Under the pieces are notes generated by a model, which had not been told where the DNA came from, searched no databases, and saw only the letters and a program-made list of their open reading frames with translations. Below, piece by piece: positions 33,582 to 39,339 of a stretch of DNA of 39,339 nucleotides. Made by a program: the position numbers and the translations under genes. This DNA is from Sphingobacteriales bacterium (lineage in GTDB: Bacteria; Bacteroidota; Bacteroidia; Chitinophagales; Chitinophagaceae). Positions within the stretch are counted from its first letter, which is position 1; each line of letters begins with the position of its first letter. Location of the stretch: assembly GCA_026391525.1 (NCBI GenBank), contig JAPLEF010000031.1, forward strand, positions 1-39,339, written 5' to 3'.

Positions 33582-33589
33582 TATATTTG
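33582..33589 (+). promoter_or_regulatory. -7 box for asnS
   Basis: TATATTTG, a perfect TAnnTTTG, 18 bases before the ATG of asnS and 22 bases after the helicase stop. The -33 TTG is not clear. Confidence 0.52.
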
Positions 33590-33607
33590 TGAAGCAAAAT
33601 TCATAAC

Positions 33608-35050
33608 ATGTTTAACAAACGCACCAAAATTAAAGAGCTGCTACAGTCTGCCAAAACTGATATACCCTGCACCGTTATGGGATGGGTTCGTACTTTCAGG
33701 AACAACCAGTTCATAGCCCTTAATGATGGCAGTACCAATAACAATATTCAGGTAGTAGTTGCTTTAGGCGCCTTTCCCGATGAAACCCTGAAACGCATCA
33801 CTACCGGTGCTTGTATCAAAGCTTCAGGCACCCTGATTGCTTCTGTTGGTAAAGGCCAAACGGTAGAGTTGAAAGCAGATGAGATTGAAATTTTAGGCGA
33901 CAGTGATGCAGAAAAATTTCCATTACAACCCAAAAAGCACAGTCTGGAATTTTTACGCGAAATAGCTCATCTGCGTTTTCGCACCAATACCTTCGGCGCA
34001 GTTTTCAGGGTACGTCACGCATTGGCCTTTGCCATTCATGAATTTTTCAACCGGAAAGGATTTGTGTATCTCCACACACCCATCATCACTGCAAGTGATG
34101 CAGAAGGTGCCGGGGAAATGTTCAAGGTAACCACACTACCTTTAGATGGAACAGCTCCAAAGAATGAAGATGGCTCCATCAATTTCAAAGAAGATTTTTT
34201 CGGACGTAGTACAAACCTTACCGTTAGTGGCCAACTGGAAGGTGAGTTGGCTGCGATGGCCTTCAGCGATATCTATACATTCGGACCAACCTTCCGAGCC
34301 GAAAACAGCAATACCGCACGCCACCTTGCTGAGTTTTGGATGATAGAACCCGAAATGGCTTTTTACGACCTGGAAGACAATATGAACCTTGCCGAGGAAT
34401 TTATCCGCCACATCATAAAATATGCACTTACGCATAACCGTGAAGACCTTGAATTTTTAGCACAGCGACTCGAAGAAGAAGAAAAACAAAAACCTCAGCA
34501 AGACCGCAGTGAAATGGGGCTTATTGAGAAATTAGAATTTGTAGTAAACAACGATTTTGAAAGGGTAACTTATACAGAAGCGATTGAGATACTTCGGGAA
34601 AGTAACCACAATAAGAAAAAGAAGTTTCAATATTTAATTGAGGGTTGGGGAATCGATTTGCAAAGCGAACACGAGCGTTACCTGGTAGAAAAACATTTTA
34701 AAAAACCGGTAATACTTAGCAATTACCCTAAAGAAATCAAGGCTTTTTATATGCGGCAAAACGACGACGGCAAAACCGTTGCTGCCATGGATATCCTCGC
34801 TCCGGGAATCGGCGAAATTGTTGGCGGGTCGCAAAGAGAAGAACGATTGGATAAATTAATGGAACGCATGAATGAAATGCATATCCCGGCGGAAGAACTC
34901 GATTGGTACCTCGATACCAGGCGCTTCGGTGCTTGTAAGCATGCCGGTTTCGGACTTGGTTTCGAAAGGCTGGTACTTTTTGTAACGGGAATGACCAATA
35001 TCCGGGATGTGATCCCTTTCCCGAGGTTTCCAAAAAGTGCCTCATTCTAA
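33608..35050 (+). CDS. asnS: Asparaginyl-tRNA synthetase
   Basis: It charges tRNA-Asn with asparagine. The 480-residue class IIb synthetase has an N-terminal OB-fold anticodon-binding domain (about 15-110, [20 protein letters not shown]). The catalytic domain shows [16 protein letters not shown], motif 2 [20 protein letters not shown] followed by [18 protein letters not shown] and motif 3 [12 protein letters not shown]. The [11 protein letters not shown] loop and C-terminal [11 protein letters not shown] are as in bacterial AsnRS and unlike AspRS. Its length is close to the usual 465-480. A strong terminator follows, so it is transcribed alone or as the last gene after rhlE. Confidence 0.97.
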   Translation: MFNKRTKIKELLQSAKTDIPCTVMGWVRTFRNNQFIALNDGSTNNNIQVVVALGAFPDETLKRITTGACIKASGTLIASVGKGQTVELKADEIEILGDSDAEKFPLQPKKHSLEFLREIAHLRFRTNTFGAVFRVRHALAFAIHEFFNRKGFVYLHTPIITASDAEGAGEMFKVTTLPLDGTAPKNEDGSINFKEDFFGRSTNLTVSGQLEGELAAMAFSDIYTFGPTFRAENSNTARHLAEFWMIEPEMAFYDLEDNMNLAEEFIRHIIKYALTHNREDLEFLAQRLEEEEKQKPQQDRSEMGLIEKLEFVVNNDFERVTYTEAIEILRESNHNKKKKFQYLIEGWGIDLQSEHERYLVEKHFKKPVILSNYPKEIKAFYMRQNDDGKTVAAMDILAPGIGEIVGGSQREERLDKLMERMNEMHIPAEELDWYLDTRRFGACKHAGFGLGFERLVLFVTGMTNIRDVIPFPRFPKSASF

Positions 35051-35078
35051 AAAGCAAAACTTATTTGATGATAACAAA

Positions 35079-35106
35079 AACCATAACCCATGTTGTGGTT
35101 TTTTTT
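35079..35106 (+). terminator. Rho-independent terminator after asnS
   Basis: AACCATAAC and GTTGTGGTT form a 9-bp stem (one G-T pair) with a CCAT loop, directly followed by six or more T. It lies 28 bases after the asnS stop. Confidence 0.85.
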
Positions 35107-35163
35107 ATTCCTTCAGGTATGAGATAATTACTTATTTTAGCTCATCTCATCAGCCCTTCTCTC

Positions 35164-36255
35164 ATGCGAAAAAAAAATTATCTCGATTATATTTTTAATC
35201 CGCTGGATGTGCTGCGCACCAAGAAAGTGTTGCAGGTGAATCCTACCATTATCCCTGAAAGGAAAGAGGCGGCTGAAGTGAGGTTAACCCTTTTTGAATA
35301 TGATAAAGCCGCTTGCCAGCATACCGTTCTCCCAAAAGTAGAAGATAGTTTTGCCTACCTCCATTCGCCCGCCATCACCTGGATCAATTTGGATGGCATC
35401 AATAAAGTGGAAGTGGAAAAACTCTGTACCCATTTTGGAATCCATTACCTGATGATGGAAGATATCCTCAGCCTTGGGCAACGGCCTAAAATGGATGAGA
35501 TTGATGATTTTGTTTTTTGTGTGCTGAATATGCTTTATTTCAATGCAGATAATACCTCTGTAGAAACCGAACAGATCAGTATCGTTCTCGGCAGAAATTT
35601 TGTAATCAGTTTTCAGGAAGATGCCAGCAGGGATGTTTTCAATCCCATCAGGGAAAAACTAAAGATCAACAATAGCAAACTGCGTCAGAACGGTGCAGAC
35701 TTTTTATTTTATATGATGATCGATAGCATTGTGGATCATTATTACCTCGTGATGGAAAAATTAGGCGACCAGATAGAACATCTAGAAGAAGCGATTGTGC
35801 GGCAAGCCAATCAGCGCACGCTGGCAAAAATCAACCTGTTACGAAAAGAAATGATTGTGCTCAAGCGAAGTATTGGCCCGGTTCGCGAAATGGTAAATGG
35901 TATCCTTCGCAGTGAGAGTGAGCTCATCGAAGAAAAAACAGAAAAATATTTCAAAGATATTTACGACCATATTATTCAGGCCAACGACCTTGCGGAAAAC
36001 TACCGTGATATGATGATCAACCTTCAAGACCTTTACATGAGCAATGTGAACCTCAAGCTCAATGAAGTGATGAAAGTGATGGCCATCGTTACCTGCTTGC
36101 TGGCACCCGCTACCGTTATCGGTGGTATTTTTGGAATGAATTTCGATCGTATCCCACTCCTGCACAACCAATGGGGATTTTTTATTTCTGTTGGATTGAT
36201 GCTGATTGTTCCGATGTGGATGATTTTTGCCTTCCGCAAAAGAGGATGGTTTTAA
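35164..36255 (+). CDS. corA: Magnesium/cobalt transporter CorA
   Basis: An inner-membrane Mg2+ channel, homopentameric in the family. The 363-residue protein has a cytoplasmic N-terminal alpha/beta domain (WINLDGINKVEVEKLCTHFG, HYLMMEDILSLGQRPKMDE), the long stalk helix (EKLGDQIEHLEEAIVRQANQ onward) and two C-terminal membrane helices. The signature Gly-Met-Asn is residues 324-326 (GGIFGMNFDRIP), at the periplasmic mouth of TM1; the protein ends with basic FRKRGWF. It starts at ATG 35164 after the asnS terminator and overlaps the convergent DUF2480 gene by 4 bases. Confidence 0.95.
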   Translation: MRKKNYLDYIFNPLDVLRTKKVLQVNPTIIPERKEAAEVRLTLFEYDKAACQHTVLPKVEDSFAYLHSPAITWINLDGINKVEVEKLCTHFGIHYLMMEDILSLGQRPKMDEIDDFVFCVLNMLYFNADNTSVETEQISIVLGRNFVISFQEDASRDVFNPIREKLKINNSKLRQNGADFLFYMMIDSIVDHYYLVMEKLGDQIEHLEEAIVRQANQRTLAKINLLRKEMIVLKRSIGPVREMVNGILRSESELIEEKTEKYFKDIYDHIIQANDLAENYRDMMINLQDLYMSNVNLKLNEVMKVMAIVTCLLAPATVIGGIFGMNFDRIPLLHNQWGFFISVGLMLIVPMWMIFAFRKRGWF

Positions 36256-36767
36256 ATCGGCTTTTCTTTTTTATAAACCGGAACTGTACTGCAGGGTTCA
36301 CCATACATGATGCTTTTGGCTACAGGCCGTAACCGTTGTGTAATCTGCACATAGGCTTCCTCCGGAATGGGCTTTTCGCCACAGCCTTTCAATACGATCC
36401 TTTTATCGGTATAGTTTTCAATGGGAATAGCAGCAATTTGTTCCGCTAATATTTTTCGGGTGACGGTATTTTCATCTCCAAAATAAACTTCCCTCGCAAC
36501 CGGTTGCAGCGCACTGGTAGCGAGCATATAAGCCCAAACCGGTACGATGGCATCTGCAGAGCAGGTAACAGCAACATATTTGTTTTGGTAAATAGTAAGA
36601 TCCAAATTTTTCAGTGCTTCTCTGAAATCTTTTTCCTTCAAAATCAAACCCATGAACAAATAGTCTTTCATATCAAAAACAACCAATGGTTCATTAGGAA
36701 GATAGTCTTCCAAATTGAGGGTGATGATACCACTTTCGGCTACTTTGTTTACGAATGTCTGGGGCAT
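36252..36767 (-). CDS. DUF2480 family protein
   Basis: A 171-residue cytoplasmic protein of a Bacteroidota family of unknown function. It begins MPQTFVNKVAESGIITLNLE and carries LVVFDMKDYLFMGLILKEKD, then VAVTCSADAIVPVWAYMLAT and VLKGCGEKPIPEEAYV. Two Cys (in TCSADA and KGCGEKP) sit in conserved-looking blocks and might bind metal, but that is a guess. No signal or membrane segment is seen. A terminator for the upstream ppiD-like gene lies just before it, so it probably has its own start of transcription (a TAATTTTA -7-like box is near its ATG). Confidence 0.85.
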   Translation of the reverse strand: MPQTFVNKVAESGIITLNLEDYLPNEPLVVFDMKDYLFMGLILKEKDFREALKNLDLTIYQNKYVAVTCSADAIVPVWAYMLATSALQPVAREVYFGDENTVTRKILAEQIAAIPIENYTDKRIVLKGCGEKPIPEEAYVQITQRLRPVAKSIMYGEPCSTVPVYKKEKPI

Positions 36768-36787
36768 ACCGTAAAATTAAAATAAAA

Positions 36788-36811
36788 AACCGGCTGTTTG
36801 AAGAGCCGGTT
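36788..36811 (-). terminator. Rho-independent terminator after the ppiD-like gene
   Basis: AACCGGCT and AGCCGGTT form a perfect 8-bp stem around an 8-base loop; on the minus strand it is followed by TTTTTTATT. It lies 29 bases beyond the stop of the ppiD-like gene and 20 bases before the start of the DUF2480 gene. Confidence 0.85.
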
Positions 36812-36840
36812 GTTAAAATGACTTGCGTGATGCGGAATGA

Positions 36841-38973
36841 TTAGAAATGCTTACTCCGATGATCAACAATGTCCGCCTGATTTTTCAGGCCTTCATACCA
36901 ATTGTTGAGTTGGCTACGCAGGGTGTTTTTTCGGTTGATTGCCTGTTGATTCATTGCTTCAGGTGTTTCCGGCGTTTTGGCCTGAATACTATTTACTTTT
37001 AAGAGATAAACGCCGTTACTGCCTTCAATTACAGGAGATACTTTACTTTGAAATGTTTTATTGAAAGATGCCCCGATGAGCTTGGGTTCAATACCAAGTC
37101 CGTTTACAATTTGTGCACTGAAAGTAAGTGAAGAATCGGCACCTGCCTGCATTACTTGTTTGTTGAAAGCAGCGGCAGCAGATTCCATGGTTGGATTAGT
37201 GCCCAGTTTCTTGATGATCTGTTCTGCTTTCTTTTTATTGCGGATGGTGGTTTCTGTGCCTGATCTTGCAGAAGCGGCATCTTGTAAACCTTTTGTATTC
37301 ACTTTATCAACTACAGCAACCACAAATTGGTCACCGATACTGAATGGTTCGCTTACGGCACCTTTTTTAGCTTCAAAGGCCCAGCGAACCAATCCACGTG
37401 CATCCTGTAAAGCACCAACAGAAAAGTCGTTTTCCTTCAGCATATTGGGAACCTGTGTCAAACTCAATCCGTTTTTAGTTACATATTTTTCTAAAGCTTC
37501 TTTGTTTTTTTCTGCTGATGCTTTGGTGGCATCCAAACTGGCTTTATTGATGGTGGTTTCACTCGCCATGATTTCTCTTCCGATATAAGCGATTTTATAT
37601 GCCTCCTTAAAATCTTTCTGTGATTGCAGCTCTATGATGTGATAACCGAACTGGGTTTTCACAACGCCTCTGGAACCCGGTGATTTGGTAAAACAGAATT
37701 CGTTGAATTCTGGAACCATGGCGCCGTATCCAAAAGTACCAAGATCGCCGGCTTTATCTTTGTTGCTCATATCAGTAGAAAACTGGCTGGCCAATGCTGC
37801 GAAATTTGCGCCACCGAGAATGGCGTTATAGATACTGTCGGCCCTCTTTTTTGCAATAGAATCCGGCATAATAGCCTCACCGCTGCGGGGATCATTTACG
37901 CCAATCAGGATATGCCGGGCACTGGCGCTGTCGGGCATCGATTTTGTGCCCAGCACTTTTGCCAAAATATAATTGCTTTTATCTACATAAGGACCATAAA
38001 CCGTTCCAACAGGAATGCGGGTAAGCGTGTCCGCAACCGCAGCAGTAATTTTTGATTTAGGCGCATAATCATCCGAAAAATCGATGGTAGAGGCGTTGCG
38101 CGCAACAAATGCTTTCGAATTACTGTCGGTTTGAAAAGCCGTTTTAAGTTCTTCCAACTGAGCAGTTGTTTTCATGCTATCTTCTTTACTGGGCGACTGG
38201 CTGAAAGCAACATATGAAATATTACGTCCGGGCTCCTGCTTAAACATTAAAGAATTTTTATTTACATAAGCATTGATATCCTCATCTGTTACTTTAATGG
38301 TACTATCTGCAATATCACTGTATGGGATATTCACATAAGATATGTTTGCAAAGTTGCGCGATTCTGCTGCTTCTTTGTCTTTCATCCAGGTAGGATAATA
38401 AACACTCGCATTGAGCAAACCGCTGTATTTGGCAACCGTAGTGCTCAATTTGAGCGGATTTACAATTTGTGCATTAACGCCGTCGCGCTGTTCGCCTTTT
38501 AGTTTTTTGATATTGTTTAAAGCCGCTTGTGCTTTACTGATATCCAGTTTACCTGTGATGGAATCTTTCAAACTTTGTTCTTGCAGAAATGGGTTCTGCT
38601 GATCGTTACTTAATAATATATAGGAGAGTTCTTTAGCAGTGAACTCGATACCCAACTTTTTCGCTTCAGCAAAAAATATTTTTTCGGCAACAACCTGATT
38701 CCACATATTTTCACGCGACTGATATGTTTGGATTCCACTGGGTCGCTGACCGCTGCGTTGTGCCTGCATATCATCGGCTTCTTTAACACGACGGCTAAAG
38801 TCGGCCAGTTCAATTTTTTCCCCGTTAACTTTGCCCACATCTGTAGCCATAGAACTGAAAAGTTTATTGCTTCCCTGCCTGGCATCCATCAAAATGAAAC
38901 CGATCAGGCTAAGGGCGATCACTACAATAACTATTGCTGCCCCTTTATCACGAATACTTTGAATAATTTGCAT
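36841..38973 (-). CDS. ppiD: Membrane-anchored peptidyl-prolyl isomerase (PpiD/SurA-like)
   Basis: A 710-residue periplasmic folding factor. MQIIQSIRDKGAAIVIVVIA starts a short cytoplasmic end and one membrane helix (about 11-30). A SurA/PpiD-like N-terminal chaperone domain follows (VGKVNGEKIELADFSRRVKE and on, about 45-330). The parvulin domain has ASARHILIGVNDPRSGE, then GGANFAALASQFSTDMSN, GDLGTFGYGAMVPEF and FGYHIIELQS (about 350-470). The rest (about 480-710) is helical with a second, degenerate PPIase-like part. I chose ATG 38971-38973, just after a perfect promoter; the longer frame from 39129 would cross that promoter. Role: folding of outer-membrane and secreted proteins. The symbol is by family resemblance. 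Confidence 0.92.
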   Translation of the reverse strand: MQIIQSIRDKGAAIVIVVIALSLIGFILMDARQGSNKLFSSMATDVGKVNGEKIELADFSRRVKEADDMQAQRSGQRPSGIQTYQSRENMWNQVVAEKIFFAEAKKLGIEFTAKELSYILLSNDQQNPFLQEQSLKDSITGKLDISKAQAALNNIKKLKGEQRDGVNAQIVNPLKLSTTVAKYSGLLNASVYYPTWMKDKEAAESRNFANISYVNIPYSDIADSTIKVTDEDINAYVNKNSLMFKQEPGRNISYVAFSQSPSKEDSMKTTAQLEELKTAFQTDSNSKAFVARNASTIDFSDDYAPKSKITAAVADTLTRIPVGTVYGPYVDKSNYILAKVLGTKSMPDSASARHILIGVNDPRSGEAIMPDSIAKKRADSIYNAILGGANFAALASQFSTDMSNKDKAGDLGTFGYGAMVPEFNEFCFTKSPGSRGVVKTQFGYHIIELQSQKDFKEAYKIAYIGREIMASETTINKASLDATKASAEKNKEALEKYVTKNGLSLTQVPNMLKENDFSVGALQDARGLVRWAFEAKKGAVSEPFSIGDQFVVAVVDKVNTKGLQDAASARSGTETTIRNKKKAEQIIKKLGTNPTMESAAAAFNKQVMQAGADSSLTFSAQIVNGLGIEPKLIGASFNKTFQSKVSPVIEGSNGVYLLKVNSIQAKTPETPEAMNQQAINRKNTLRSQLNNWYEGLKNQADIVDHRSKHF

Positions 38974-38998
38974 AATACAGTATATGGTTTTTGGAGGG

Positions 38999-39029
38999 CA
39001 AAAATAGGGTAAAAAAGGATATTGACAAA
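38999..39029 (-). promoter_or_regulatory. Promoter for the ppiD-like gene
   Basis: On the minus strand: TTTG (CAAA at 39026-39029), exactly 19 bases, then TATTTTTG (38999-39006). This is the best match to the Bacteroidota consensus in the window and sets the ppiD start at 38973. Confidence 0.7.
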
Positions 39030-39339
39030 TTGTGGAAAACCATACAGGATCTTTTACAGTAAAGGAATTCGCAAAAGGGATTAAAGAATTTATTTCAGGA
39101 TTAGATTTGTTCCTAATCTGTTCTTCCACAACAGGTTTGTTAATAAACCAACTTAACTGTGGAAAAGGCTTATTTTTTTTATTTAAAAACTGGATACTAA
39201 GGGTATAAGTAAGTCATCTTTTCCTGAAAATGGGCTTTCCCCTTGTTTGAACACTTTTTATCCCAATTGAATGCACAGGAAATTTAAAAAAAATGATCAA
39301 AATATTACCCACCGGCTTTTTTATACACCTATGTGGAAT
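39007..39339. other. AT-rich non-coding region with DnaA-box-like nonamers (possible origin)
   Basis: No gene is seen in these 333 bases. Nonamers like the DnaA box TTWTNCACA: TTTTCCACA on the minus strand at 39031-39039 and 39158-39166 (both full matches), TCTTCCACA at 39122-39130 (one mismatch), TTATACACC at 39321-39329 (one mismatch), TTATCCCAA at 39258-39266 (two mismatches) and a partial ATTCCACAT on the minus strand at 39331-39339. A near-palindrome GGTTTGTTAATAAACC lies at 39134-39149 and a very AT-rich tract at 39170-39188 that could unwind. This is compatible with oriC or with a DnaA-regulated promoter region. The region continues beyond the window. Confidence 0.35.

Noticed and set aside
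38974-39129. Longer start of the ppiD-like gene at 39129
   Set aside because: It would translate through the best promoter of the window, and family members start at the short segment before the membrane helix.

Overview
The window reads as chromosomal DNA of a member of the Bacteroidota, most likely the Chitinophagaceae or close relatives. Four things point there. Upstream regions repeatedly show the Bacteroidota sigma-A promoter pattern (TTG, 17-23 bp, TAnnTTTG). A giant secreted protein carries a type IX secretion (T9SS) C-terminal sorting domain. Bacteroidota-restricted families (IPExxxVDY, DUF2480, PadR with PspC) are present. SD-like ribosome binding sites are largely absent. The family-level placement is an inference. 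No tRNA, rRNA, CRISPR array, insertion sequence or prophage was recognised.

Layout. 1-566: 3' part of a GxxExxY gene followed by a 46-bp tandem repeat. 625-3810: mnmH, a secreted beta-rich protein and selD, a selenium-to-tRNA cluster. 3798-6110 (minus): an M28 peptidase with PDZ domain, an IPExxxVDY protein and a pterin dehydratase, closely spaced like an operon. 6239-8359: feoB. 8435-8581: a degenerate 7-bp repeat array running into the 3' end of a lipoprotein gene (minus). 10091-12722: padR and a double-PspC membrane protein behind a promoter with a palindromic candidate operator. 12868-14722: gcvT and comB. 14876-18643: a large SNF2 helicase with two SWIM-type zinc fingers. 18692-19093 (minus): two tiny genes that I read out by hand. 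19215-22324: a FAS1 lipoprotein and two tandem amidohydrolase paralogues, the second without its metal ligands. 22359-31139 (minus): a 2926-residue T9SS-exported parallel beta-helix protein. 31424-32108: more 7-bp repeats, a remnant of a PKD-like domain and a small holin-4-like membrane protein. 32285-35050: an RhlE-type DEAD-box helicase with a long structured leader, then asnS. 35164-36767: corA and a convergent DUF2480 gene. 36841-38973 (minus): a PpiD/SurA-like periplasmic foldase. 39007-39339: an AT-rich non-coding segment with several DnaA-box-like nonamers, a possible replication origin.

How the genes work together. MnmH and SelD form one pathway: SelD makes selenophosphate and MnmH uses it to turn 2-thiouridine into 2-selenouridine in the tRNA wobble base. 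PadR and PspC are a regulator-target pair. The FAS1 lipoprotein and the two amidohydrolases look like one exported unit. The rest is mostly housekeeping (iron and magnesium transport, glycine cleavage, RNA helicase, aminoacyl-tRNA synthesis, envelope folding). The points most worth a second look are the intact/dead amidohydrolase pair, the two small minus-strand genes with their own promoter and terminator, the heptamer repeat family, the helicase leader RNA and the DnaA-box cluster at the right end.
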